This document shows, one piece after another, positions 43,935 through 52,772 of a stretch of 64,000 nucleotides of DNA; position 1 is the stretch's first letter, and the number at the start of each line of letters is the position of its first letter. The stretch comes from Streptomyces sp. NBC_01294. GTDB lineage: Bacteria; Actinomycetota; Actinomycetes; Streptomycetales; Streptomycetaceae. The notes under the pieces were generated by a model. That model saw nothing but the letters and a program-made list of their open reading frames with translations. It searched no databases and had not been told where the DNA came from. The DNA lies in assembly GCF_035917235.1 (NCBI RefSeq), contig NZ_CP108424.1:124001-188000 (forward strand), written 5' to 3'. The translations under genes and the position numbers were made by a program.

Positions 43935-44716
43935 GCCTGCCCCCACGGCGTGTAGCCGAGGTCCAGGTGCCCAAGGCCGGACAGGCGTTGCACGGTCGCG
44001 ACGAACGCCCGGGTGAACAGGCGCTGTGCCGAGTGCTCGCCGTACCGGGCTATGTGGTCGTGGACGATCTGGTGGTCGGCGGCCGCGCGGGCGCGCCAGT
44101 CCAGGACCTGCTCCCGTGTGAGGTCCTCGAGGACCAGCTCATGGTCTTCGTCGACGCCGGCACGCTCCGGGACGGGAGCCGGGGTGTCGGCGGCCGGGCG
44201 CGGCGCGGGCACCACGACCGGGGCCACCGGCGCGGCTGGGACATCGAAGTCCGGCTGCGCGGCTGCGGCTTCGGCACGGGCCTGGGCGGCCGCCTGCTGC
44301 TCGCGGACCTGCGCCCACCGGTGCTCACGCATCCACGCCTCGGCGGTCACCGTCTCGTGCAGCTGCCGGTCGGTGGCCGCCCGGCGCGCCGCCTCCGAAG
44401 TACCGGGCATCGAGGCGTCGACAGCGGCCGCGACCGCGTGGCGGGTGGCCCGGCGGTCGGCCTGCCGGTCCTCGCACCACGGGCAGTCCTGGCCGGAGTC
44501 CAGCAGCACCCGGTCGTCACACCTGGCGTCGCCGCACTGCTGCCGCTGGGGCAGGGCCCGCCCGATCAGCCAGCCCACCGGGTCCGCGATCGGGCCGCCC
44601 AGCCGCATCTGGTCCTCCAGGCGGCGGCCGATCCGGTCAGCGAGGACCTGCGGCGCATCGGCGCGACCAGCGAACCCGACCAACCGAGCGAGCTCGCTGC
44701 GGGCAGCAGCCTCCAC
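43931..44716 (-). CDS. Truncated hypothetical protein of the DUF721 operon
   Basis: 261 residues from a GTG at 44716. The frame continues upstream to about 44830 with protein-like codons (DLVWARLDRPAARRLVEA) but no clear start, so the 5' end is probably lost. It has a Cys pair pattern CGDARCDD and CPWCEDR like a zinc finger, and a long Ala-rich middle. I recall longer streptomycete relatives, also beside DUF721 genes, with an N-terminal helix-turn-helix missing here. The span 44831-45069 has no gene. Confidence 0.5.
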   Translation of the reverse strand: MEAAARSELARLVGFAGRADAPQVLADRIGRRLEDQMRLGGPIADPVGWLIGRALPQRQQCGDARCDDRVLLDSGQDCPWCEDRQADRRATRHAVAAAVDASMPGTSEAARRAATDRQLHETVTAEAWMREHRWAQVREQQAAAQARAEAAAAQPDFDVPAAPVAPVVVPAPRPAADTPAPVPERAGVDEDHELVLEDLTREQVLDWRARAAADHQIVHDHIARYGEHSAQRLFTRAFVATVQRLSGLGHLDLGYTPWGQA

Positions 44717-45069
44717 CAGGCGACGGGCAGCCGGACGGTCCAGGCGCGCCCAGACAAGGTCGACCGGAGCGGCGCGATCCGCTGCGGGGCCCCCGGCCGA
44801 GCGCGGTGCGCGCGCGAGACAGCAGTCCAGTGATCATCGGTCTCCTTCGAGCGGGGAAGAAGCCCGGTGGACCCTTGCCACCCGCTACGACGTGGGCAGC
44901 ATCGCGAGACGCCTCGTCGGAGCGTGAGGCTCTACCGGCGGCGGCCGCCAACGCGGTTGAGGTGGCGGTTGAGGATGTCGCGCCGCGCCTGGTGGGAGCC
45001 GGCGGGCAGGGCGCACTCGGCGTCGGCCATGGCGGGGCGTACCGGGCGGGAGAAGGCGCCTGGGCCCGC

Positions 45070-45654
45070 TCAGTGTGGCGGGGTGCTCAGCCAGGACTTG
45101 ATGACTTCGGCCGGCACCGGCACCGGTACATACGGGGTCAGGGCCTCGGCGATGGCCGCCGCGAGTTCGTCGACGGTGCGGACCTGGTACCTGGGCGGGG
45201 TGATCCAGATGCGGGGCGCGGCATCGGGGTCGTCCTGGTTCGCGAAGAGCTGGGCGTACAGGCGGCCCAGTCCTTCGTCGTAGCCCCAGGTGCTGTAGTG
45301 GTCCCAGCCCGGCATCCAGAACGCCTGCGGACCGGCCCGGAGCGCGTCCGGGGTCACCGGTCGGGACCGGGGAGGCTGGGTGTACGTCGGCCCGTAAACG
45401 ATCTCCCACAGGCCGTCGGAGTGTTCGAGGACGTCCATCCGCACGTGCTGCTTGAGGGTGCGCAGCTGGCGGCGGAACTCGTCCGCCTCGAGGCCGGCCC
45501 GCTGGGCGAGCACGGGAATGTCGGCGTCCCACAGGTTCAGGCCGAGGATGTCGCCCTCCCCCTTGCTCTGCTCGGCCACGGCCAGGAACACCCGCCGGGC
45601 CGTCTCGTCGGCGATGTTCCTGCTGTGTACGTACGCGATGGCGTGCTGGCTCAC
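45070..45654 (-). CDS. Hypothetical protein
   Basis: 194 residues from a GTG with AGGAAC nearby. The N-terminal half looks like a winged helix (ADETARRVFLAVAEQ, DIPVLAQRAGLEADEFRRQL, LKQHVRM), and the C-terminal half contains a Trp/Tyr-rich patch (AFWMPGWDHYSTWGYDEGLG). It lies between the CoiA-like gene and the truncated gene on the same strand. A DNA-binding role in the same accessory set is possible but not shown. Confidence 0.55.
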   Translation of the reverse strand: MSQHAIAYVHSRNIADETARRVFLAVAEQSKGEGDILGLNLWDADIPVLAQRAGLEADEFRRQLRTLKQHVRMDVLEHSDGLWEIVYGPTYTQPPRSRPVTPDALRAGPQAFWMPGWDHYSTWGYDEGLGRLYAQLFANQDDPDAAPRIWITPPRYQVRTVDELAAAIAEALTPYVPVPVPAEVIKSWLSTPPH

Positions 45655-45948
45655 GTGGACGTTCCTTTCTGTCAGCGTTCGACGATGCGGTCAGCGGGAG
45701 GAGAACCGGCGTCGGAACTGTGCCACGCGGGGGTGGTGCGGGTTGCCGTCCGGTGTCGTGCAACGTGCGCCGGGCCGGGCCCCGCAGGTAGGACAGGCAA
45801 TGTCCGTGACGCGCGGGGACGGCGAACTTGGCTGTGATCGCCGCGAACGCCCCTCCGGCCGTTCGGTGCGTTTGTTCTCTGCGGCTCGGGAGTTCCGCTC
45901 GCGGATGATGAGCCGAAGTCGCTCGTCATGGGGGATCTGCCACCGGCC

Positions 45949-47439
45949 CTAGTTTCTCGCGGCATCGTCGTTGAGGCACTTCATGCCCCTGGCGGCGTCG
46001 CAGACCGGGCAGGGTTTGCTGAGCCACAGGCCGCGGCTCAGTTGCTCGTGCAGCGGCACGTTCTGCTTTGGCCGGGGTGCACGCGGAGTCGGCACCGGTG
46101 TCGCCCGAGCGGTCTGCACCGGCGGCTTTCCGGCGTCCGCCTTCGTCTTCCAGTAGTCGATCTTCCACTGCTGAGCGGCATCAACCTGATCACCGGCCAG
46201 TGCTGCCGCATGCACGAGCTCGTTCACCAGCCTGCGCCTCGTCTGCCGCGACAGGTTGGCCTCATTCCGCTGCAGATCGCCCAGCAGTTTCCGGACCCGG
46301 TCTGCGGCCTGCTGAGCCCGAAGGACCTCCTGCTCAGCCCGCACGGCTGAGGCGTCGGCCTGCCTCTGCCGTGCCAGGGCGGTCAGGTACGCGGCCGCCG
46401 CGTCCGCAACGGCGTCCTCGGCCGCAGTGCGGTCATGACCCGCCGCGGCGTTGACACGCACCAGGAGCTGGCCGGTCTCCTCGGGGTTCCGTGAGGCGAC
46501 GGCCCCCTCCAAGCGGGCGAACAGGTCCCCTCTCACCTCGGCCTGACCTGTGAGCCAACGCGCAGCATCCGCGACGGCAGCCTTCAACTGACTCCGAATC
46601 TCACCCGGAACGCCGGTCATCGCTGAGATCTCGCGCGATACCTGGGTCACGAGGAGCACGGATTCCACCCTGCGGGCGTCGGCCAGCTTGCGAAGCAGCA
46701 GCTGCGCACGCGCCAGCGCGTCCGGGACCTTCCGGCCAGCCCCTCCCACCGCCCACGTCGAGCTGGGGCGGGTACCGCGGGAACGGACGATCCGTTCCAC
46801 CGCCGGCGTCGACAGCCCACGCTCGGTCATCTCGCACTCGTCCAGCCCGAACCACTCGTTGTCCCGCGCGAACGCCTCGGTGCCGATGTGGACCCGCCGG
46901 CTGGTGCCCTCGCTGTCCAGACGGATGCGGTGGACATACCAGCGGCTGATCAGCGTGTCCTGGTCCACCGGCACCGATACCCCCAGCACCGGCTCCCTGC
47001 CGTCCTCATCCCACACGGGTGCCACCGCTGCGTCCAGGTGCACACGCAGCCCTCTGGACTGGAACCGGATGTCGAGCACCGAGCCGATCGGGCGGCCGAA
47101 GTCGAAGTCGGCCTGCACACCGCCGCCACGCAGCCACGCGGCGGCTGCGGACTTCACGTACAGGTGATCAGCGCTGGCCACGCCCCGGGCGCTGCGCCCG
47201 CAGTGCGGCAATCCGTCCGGGCCGGGGTGGTGAGCGAAGTGGCAGACCCGGTCGGTGTAGAGCTTCGTCGTCAGCTGGACGCCGCAGCCACCAAGGAGCA
47301 GCCCGCACCAGAACGTGTCGTGCTCGTGCCGCTGGCGGAAGGCGTCCAGCTCGATCGCCTCCAGCGGCAGCATCAGCGGCTCCTCCGAATCCGCACCGCC
47401 CAGAACCGCCGTCTGTATCTGCCGCCTGTCACCCCGCAC
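45949..47439 (-). CDS. CoiA-like competence/nuclease family protein with zinc ribbons
   Basis: 496 residues from a GTG at 47439, with AAAGGTGGG upstream. The N-terminus has a zinc finger-like FWCGLLLGGCG and CHFAHHPGPDGLPHCGR, then a CoiA-type nuclease-like region (ADHLYVKSAAAAWLRGGGVQ). Middle coiled coil (about 330-420, Arg/Ala/Glu-rich). The C-terminal ribbon is CPVCDAARGMKC. Homologues recur on streptomycete linear plasmids and chromosome arms beside DUF721 genes. Role in DNA uptake is known only for Gram-positive CoiA. Confidence 0.7.
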   Translation of the reverse strand: MRGDRRQIQTAVLGGADSEEPLMLPLEAIELDAFRQRHEHDTFWCGLLLGGCGVQLTTKLYTDRVCHFAHHPGPDGLPHCGRSARGVASADHLYVKSAAAAWLRGGGVQADFDFGRPIGSVLDIRFQSRGLRVHLDAAVAPVWDEDGREPVLGVSVPVDQDTLISRWYVHRIRLDSEGTSRRVHIGTEAFARDNEWFGLDECEMTERGLSTPAVERIVRSRGTRPSSTWAVGGAGRKVPDALARAQLLLRKLADARRVESVLLVTQVSREISAMTGVPGEIRSQLKAAVADAARWLTGQAEVRGDLFARLEGAVASRNPEETGQLLVRVNAAAGHDRTAAEDAVADAAAAYLTALARQRQADASAVRAEQEVLRAQQAADRVRKLLGDLQRNEANLSRQTRRRLVNELVHAAALAGDQVDAAQQWKIDYWKTKADAGKPPVQTARATPVPTPRAPRPKQNVPLHEQLSRGLWLSKPCPVCDAARGMKCLNDDAARN

Positions 47440-47518
47440 GGATCCCACCTTTCATCCCAACTCATCGTGCCACCAGCAACGTTGAGGCCGCAGGCCATCG
47501 CGTGATCAAGCCGTCGTC

Positions 47519-47610
47519 CGCGGGGCGCAGCCTGAGGCAGCAGAACTGCCGCTCCGGAGCGCTGGGCACCCTCGGCGCGGGCCCGGCGGAGGGCGGTGGC
47601 CTTGATGGCC
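47519..47610 (-). pseudogene. Second DUF721-gene tail remnant
   Basis: ALRRARAEGAQRSGAAVLLP repeats, with small changes, the C-terminal segment of the DUF721 gene at 43107. Nothing else of the gene is present, so this is a displaced 3' scrap. Confidence 0.5.
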
Positions 47611-47754
47611 GCGGCTTGGAGGCACCGCTGCGCGCGGGCGTCGCGGCGCACCGGATCCGGTCCCCTCGCCGAGACGCCCTCTGGGCATGAAGCCTGGGCC
47701 TGGTACGCCTGAAACTCTGCCGGCCACGGCGCCGAGTCGGGCGGCTGGTGCTGC

Positions 47755-48445
47755 TCAGAAGGCGTCCCGGGGGCCATGGGTATGGAGGAACAGAACAGGC
47801 CCGGTGCCCAGACGGCCGTCGGCTGCCATGGCGAGCAGGGCGGCTAACGCCTTCGCCGTATAGACCGGATCGAGCTCCGTCAGCCCGCTCTCCGAGGCAA
47901 GGCGCTGCGCCCTCACGCCCGCCGGTGTGGTGTGCCCGTAGCCCGGTCCCAGCCAGTCCCGCACCATCGTCACCGCGTCCGGCACGAAAGGGGTCCGAGG
48001 ATGGTTCGCGCCTCGCCTGCGCAGCAGACTCTCCGCCCGGTCGGTCGGCGCGACCACGGCCCGGTCATCCAGCCGCAGCGTGTCGTTGACGACCACGCCC
48101 ACGACACGGGTACGCAGCCCGGCCAGCCTGAGGCCAAGAGTCAGCCCTGCAGCGGTACCCCCTGAGCCGACGGCGGTGACGATGTGCGAGGTTCCGGCAG
48201 GGTTCCGTCCGCGACCTGTGCCGCGAGCTCGAGGGCCACCTCTGCGTAGCCGAGCGTGCCGATCGGCGCGGAACCGCCCGCCGGCAGGAAGTACGGCAGC
48301 TGCCGTCCCGTGGTGTGGCGGAGGAAGAGCCACGGTGCGGATGCGATGGTCCGGGCCTTTGTCCGGGTGAGGTGGAGGGTGGCGCCGGACCGCCGCAGCC
48401 GCTCCAAGTGCGCCCGGACGTGGTCGTTGAGCCGGGGGCCCATGC
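47755..48445 (-). pseudogene. D-cysteine desulfhydrase/ACC deaminase-like gene, truncated and frameshifted
   Basis: The 5' part in one frame reads DHVRAHLERLRRSGATLHLT and LPYFLPAGGSAPIGTLGYAE. The 3' part in another frame begins SHIVTAVGSGGTAAGLTLGL and runs to GLTELDPVYTAKALAALLAM. They meet near 48195. The N-terminal third with the PLP lysine is absent. The family is a fold-type II PLP enzyme. This copy is dead. Confidence 0.75.
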
Positions 48446-48598
48446 GATGGTCGACCGTCGTCCGCATGACCCGCCTGGGCCGCCCGCCCGTCATGTGGCC
48501 ACGAAGATCAAGAAGGCCATGGCCGAGCTCGAGGAGATCCGGCTCGCCGAGCGGGAGATGGTCGAGGCCGGAGCACGGCCGGTGTCGCTGCGCGGCGG

Positions 48599-49228
48599 TC
48601 AGCGAAGCGATCTGCTCCGTGAGACCTGCGTCCTTGCCGTCTCCGCCAGGACCATCCCCGAGGCCCAGCCGCCAGCTGTCTCGACGTCGTCCAGGAATAC
48701 TCCCGTCGCTGCGGCGATAGCGCGCTGCGCGAGATCGTTGTACGCACGGTCGGCGATCTCCGTGGAGATGCCCTGGCCATCGGGAAGGAACCCGGCCGCG
48801 GTGAGTGCAGCCGAGACGGGCGGGCTCATCTCGCCCCATCGGATCCCGCTGTCGAGCGCCATGCCGCCCCACCTGTCGTCGAGGTCCGCGTAGAGCAGCT
48901 CGAGACGGTTGGGATTCTTGAAGACGGTCATCGCGGGATGCTCGGCGCTGCACAGCTCGAGGAGAACGGACCGTTCGGCTCCCACGAGTCCCGTGTAGCC
49001 GCTGGTCTCGACGATGATGCTCCAGCCAGGGTGCACGCGGCCGGCGACGAGAAGAACACCGTCTTCAGCAAGGCCTTCGTCTTCTTCTTCGCGGAGCGCT
49101 TCGAGCGGGTTCTCGATGGGGCGGATGGAGACGGCTTCCATGGCCTGCAGCGCCTCGAGCGGGGGCAGCGTGGTGAAGGTGAAGGACCAGCCGCCGAAGT
49201 AGCTGTCGAGGGTCTGCATCAGGTCCAC
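48599..49228 (-). CDS. DUF6461-like protein
   Basis: 209 residues from a GTG at 49228, with GGAGG four bases upstream; the longer frame to 49288 would cross a strong hairpin. The core GWSIIVETSGYTGLVG, then SAEHPAMTVFKN, YADLDDRWGG and a C-terminal helix fit the streptomycete DUF6461 group, by memory. No known function. It follows the secreted nuclease gene on the same strand, separated by a terminator. The span 48446-48598 has no clear gene. Confidence 0.6.
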   Translation of the reverse strand: MDLMQTLDSYFGGWSFTFTTLPPLEALQAMEAVSIRPIENPLEALREEEDEGLAEDGVLLVAGRVHPGWSIIVETSGYTGLVGAERSVLLELCSAEHPAMTVFKNPNRLELLYADLDDRWGGMALDSGIRWGEMSPPVSAALTAAGFLPDGQGISTEIADRAYNDLAQRAIAAATGVFLDDVETAGGWASGMVLAETARTQVSRSRSLR

Positions 49229-49248
49229 GAGGCCTCCGGCGAGAACGG

Positions 49249-49283
49249 GAGCGGCGCTCCTCGATGTTCGAGGAGCGCCGCTC
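49249..49283 (-). terminator. Perfect 16-bp hairpin after the secreted nuclease gene
   Basis: GAGCGGCGCTCCTCGA and TCGAGGAGCGCCGCTC flank a 3-base loop, 33 bp past the nuclease stop. It separates that gene from the DUF6461 gene. Confidence 0.85.
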
Positions 49284-49315
49284 ATCATACGTTCCGGGTG
49301 TGACAGTCCTGTGGG

Positions 49316-50908
49316 TTAGAAGTCCACGATCTGCACGTAGTACCGGTCGTTGCTGTCGTTCGGGGACGGGAGGGTGTCATCCCACGCGAGGATGCGGTGA
49401 TTGCGCACGTAGTTCATCAGCGTGTTTCCGCCAGACCGGTTCTGGCTGAAGTCGACGGGATACACGGAGAAGTCCCAGGCCTGGCTTGCAGCGCCCTCGA
49501 GCGTGGAGCGGAACGGGTACTCGTCGCAGTCCTCGACGCCTGGCTCAGGCCGCAGGGAGAGCGGCAGGCCGGTGGTGGAGTAGTCGCCGGTCGCGGTGCA
49601 CGCCTGGTCCTTGTGGGAGGTGTTGGCGTTCATCGTCGTCAGGTGGAAGTTCTCGTGAAGACGGTGCAGTCCGGCCGCAGAGTAGTCGCCGGCTACGTAC
49701 TTACCGGGGATGCTCTTCGAAGCGGCGCTCGTCGGGTACGTCGAGTCAGGCTGGTTCTGCGCCTTGTAGATATGGTCGGCCACCCCCTTGTGGGGGGAGT
49801 CTGCGGCGCGCGAATACATCATCCGCGGGATGGTCTCGAGGAATACGCAGCCCTGCTGCCAGTCTGCGTAGATGTAGGTGGCGGAGTCGCAGCGCACGAG
49901 ACGGCGGGAGAGCGAGGCGCGGGCCTCGGAGCTGTAGTCGCCGGTGTCGGTGTAGAACTCGACGTGGGTACCGTGGGCGCCGAGCTTGTCCCGACCGACC
50001 CCGTACGTCGCCTGGCTGTAAGCGTTCCAGTTGAACCAGGTGTCGATGCTGTTCCAGTTCTCCCACGTCAGCGTGATGGGAGAGCCGGTCGCCGCGCAGC
50101 TGAGGGTATTGCCGAAGCAGTTCCCGATGACGGTCAGATCAACGCCGGGGGCGGTCCAGATGTTGTCCCACCAGCCCCAGTCGTAGGTGACGGAGTCCTT
50201 CTGCACCTTGGCGAACATGCGCGTGGACCGGTCGTTGTTGTACTGCTGGGTGTACAGCTGCACGATGCCGGTGTTCGTGCCCATGTACTCGCGGGCACCG
50301 GTCTTGGAGTCGACCTCGTAGTACTTGGCGATGAGCTTGGTGCGCCCACATGCGGTGAAGCGGTCGATGACCGCGTCGAACTCTGCGGTACCGCCGAAGC
50401 ACAAGGCTTCCAGGGTGGCTGGCGGGGTGGTTCCGACCGGGTAGCCGACAGTGCTCTCGTTGAGGTCGTAGGAAGCGGCGAGGCTCATGCTCATCTTGCT
50501 GCCGTCGCCTGCGGTCGCGGTCTGCGCTGCCTTGCCGAAGTCCTTGTAGGGCTTGGCGTTGGCTTCCTTGACACTGTCCGCGGCCTGCTTGTAGGCGTCG
50601 GCGAGCGTCATGGGCTTGCCGCTCTGCCGGTTCGCATCGGCAGGGCGCTCGCCGGTCTGCTTCGGTTTCTCGAGCGGCTTGTCCGCCTTGACGCGGTCGC
50701 GTGCCTTGCCGATCTGCTCCTGCGTCAGGTCGACCGTCATGGTGATCTCGCCGTTCGCCGTTGTGGCGTACTGCGGTGTCAGGGTTCTGGTCTGTGCGAC
50801 GGGGGTTACGGTGTCCTGTCCCGTGGCCGGGGTCTGGTGGGGGAAGACCCCGGCAAGGGTAGCTGCCGCACCAATTGCCGCGCATATGAGGGTAGTGCGT
50901 TTCTTCAC
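49316..50908 (-). CDS. Secreted NucA/NucB-type deoxyribonuclease domain protein
   Basis: 530 residues from a GTG at 50908, with AGGAAG six bases upstream. Signal peptide: KKR, hydrophobic LICAAIGAAATLAGV, then a Pro/Thr-rich stretch. A long middle region contains paired Cys (CFGG.., CGR; CFGN.., CAA). The C-terminal domain has the NucA/NucB signature LPLSLRPEPGVEDCDEYPF, with DEYPF at about 462-466. These are extracellular DNases in bacilli and actinomycetes. The roughly 400-residue N-terminal part is much longer than in Bacillus NucB. Role: DNA degradation outside the cell, or a toxin module. Confidence 0.75.
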   Translation of the reverse strand: MKKRTTLICAAIGAAATLAGVFPHQTPATGQDTVTPVAQTRTLTPQYATTANGEITMTVDLTQEQIGKARDRVKADKPLEKPKQTGERPADANRQSGKPMTLADAYKQAADSVKEANAKPYKDFGKAAQTATAGDGSKMSMSLAASYDLNESTVGYPVGTTPPATLEALCFGGTAEFDAVIDRFTACGRTKLIAKYYEVDSKTGAREYMGTNTGIVQLYTQQYNNDRSTRMFAKVQKDSVTYDWGWWDNIWTAPGVDLTVIGNCFGNTLSCAATGSPITLTWENWNSIDTWFNWNAYSQATYGVGRDKLGAHGTHVEFYTDTGDYSSEARASLSRRLVRCDSATYIYADWQQGCVFLETIPRMMYSRAADSPHKGVADHIYKAQNQPDSTYPTSAASKSIPGKYVAGDYSAAGLHRLHENFHLTTMNANTSHKDQACTATGDYSTTGLPLSLRPEPGVEDCDEYPFRSTLEGAASQAWDFSVYPVDFSQNRSGGNTLMNYVRNHRILAWDDTLPSPNDSNDRYYVQIVDF

Positions 50909-51294
50909 GCTTGTGCTTCCTGGTAGGAAATATGCTCCTGGTAAAGGGATCATCACCGTAACGGTAATGATCAAGGTTTGATCGAGGAAGCCGTGCAGGG
51001 CTTGTGAATCAGCAGCGTGACGGCCCTTCACAGCTCCTGCGCATCACGGAGGATCGCGCAGTTCGATGTCGCGTCGCTGCCGGTGGAGAAGGCCAAGCCG
51101 TGTGACCTGATCCGGCCGCTAGACCGTGTTCCTGCTGAGGCGCCGAGGAGCTGACCCTCCGCCCCGAGGGTCGAGGCCGATCGAGAAGCGGGTGCCGGAC
51201 ATGATCGAGCCATACGCAGAGGCGGCCGTGCTTACGCCGGGCCCGGTGTAGGCCAGCCCCGGCTCGTCCTCATGTCACCTGCGGGCCCGGGGGC

Positions 51295-52497
51295 TCACTC
51301 CACTTGCGACAGCACGTTGTCCGCGTCCATGACCCAGCTTCCGCGCTCGACGCCGTACACCCTCTTGCCGTCGAGCCACTTCTCGCACATGTGCTGCAGG
51401 ACCTGGGAGGGCTTCCGTTCCCAGACCGGGTTGTGGTCCCAGCCCTCGACACAGAACATCAGCTTCTCGGCTTTCGGGATCTTCTTGTAGAGCTTCGGAA
51501 CGGAGAAGTGGAGCACCGGCCCCATCGACTCCGGCGTGTTGGCCGTTCTGTCCAGGTCTCCGTAGACGATGCACACCGGCACGGCGTCGCCGAGCGTGGA
51601 GTTGTGCGTCACGGTGCTCTCGTTCCAGCCCCACCAATAGGAGTTGCGCCACCGCATGACGCCATCGGGTGCCCCCGGGGTCGCCCCGCCCCACTTCTGG
51701 CCGAGGCTGTCGCTGTCCATGACGGTCTTCCAGACGTGGTCGGCCAGATTCTTATCGCTGATGACGGCTTTGAATGATGCCTTGCTGGTCAGATTCATCG
51801 GGAAGCCGAACACCGCGGCCGGCGTGGACTCGGGCTTCGTGGGCAGGGACGTTCCGGGGGGCGGATCGAAGGGTGCGGCAGCGTTCGTCGACCATCGGCC
51901 GTTCGGGGGGAACATGGGCGCGAGAAGAAACAGGCTCGCCACGTCCCCGGGGTTCCGCATCGCGTACGGACCCATCACGAACGCGGCCGCGGACCAGCCG
52001 ACGAACGCGACCTTCTTGTTGGCGCACAGCCCCCTGACGTATTTGACGACGGTGGCGAGCTCGTCCCATTCACTCTGGGAATTGCCCAGTTGGTGCGCGT
52101 AGGTCGCTGTCGCGGAGCAGTTCCCCGTACCCGGATTGGTCTTCAGGAGGTCCCGCTGGGCCGGATTGGCGTTGCACGGGTCATCCATCTGACTCGGGCG
52201 GTGGGACCGCCCGGATCCCTGGAGGTCCATGATGAACACGTCGAAGCCTTTGCCCGCCAGGGCCTGCGCCCAGCTGTAGCTGGTGTCCGAGTGCGGTGAG
52301 CTGCCGGGCGGCGGGAGTACGAGGTCGAAGCCGGGGAGGGCCGGAACGCTCCTGCCGTGGAGCATGAGGACCGGCTTGGGGGTGCTGCCGGATGCGCGCG
52401 CGTATTGCCGTACGAAGAGCTCGATCTCCTCGCCGTAGTTCGCCGGGATGGTCGATGTGTGCTTGACCTTGTGGTCAAGCGGGGTCATGTGCGCCAT
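51295..52497 (-). CDS. Alpha/beta hydrolase
   Basis: 400 residues from the ATG at 52497, with GGAGG five bases upstream. Alpha/beta fold: VLMLHGRSVP (oxyanion region), DLQGSGRSHRPSQ, nucleophile elbow FVGWSAAA (Ser169), Asp in VYGDLDRTAN and His in VEGWDHNPVW. No signal peptide. The sequence is unusually poor in the Ala/Arg bias of its neighbours and looks like a family shared with proteobacteria. Substrate unknown. Confidence 0.8.
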   Translation of the reverse strand: MAHMTPLDHKVKHTSTIPANYGEEIELFVRQYARASGSTPKPVLMLHGRSVPALPGFDLVLPPPGSSPHSDTSYSWAQALAGKGFDVFIMDLQGSGRSHRPSQMDDPCNANPAQRDLLKTNPGTGNCSATATYAHQLGNSQSEWDELATVVKYVRGLCANKKVAFVGWSAAAFVMGPYAMRNPGDVASLFLLAPMFPPNGRWSTNAAAPFDPPPGTSLPTKPESTPAAVFGFPMNLTSKASFKAVISDKNLADHVWKTVMDSDSLGQKWGGATPGAPDGVMRWRNSYWWGWNESTVTHNSTLGDAVPVCIVYGDLDRTANTPESMGPVLHFSVPKLYKKIPKAEKLMFCVEGWDHNPVWERKPSQVLQHMCEKWLDGKRVYGVERGSWVMDADNVLSQVE

Positions 52498-52772
52498 GGT
52501 CGCCTCCGATGGCTGTTCACCATGGGAACGGCCGTTCCCGAGGGTGGGTGGCCAGCATCCCCACCGCCCCCGGGCGGTACGAGGAGCCGGACGGCGGGTC
52601 GCACGGACGGTGACTGATCGAGTGGGCGCCGCTCCTCCGATCAGCGGGGCGCGCGCAAGGGAGCGCGTCAGAGTGGGGAACCCGAGTGAGCAGGCATGGC
52701 CCGTGCCCGAGCGCAGGGTGGAGAAGGAGCGTCATCAGCGACGCCGAGGGCAACGGGCCCCTACGGACAAGG

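Noticed and set aside
48485..48640. A plus-strand helical stretch (KKAMAELEEIRLAEREMVEA)
   Set aside because: It reads like a coiled coil, but no start, ribosome-binding site or continuation was found, and it overlaps the minus-strand DUF6461 gene end. Possibly a remnant.
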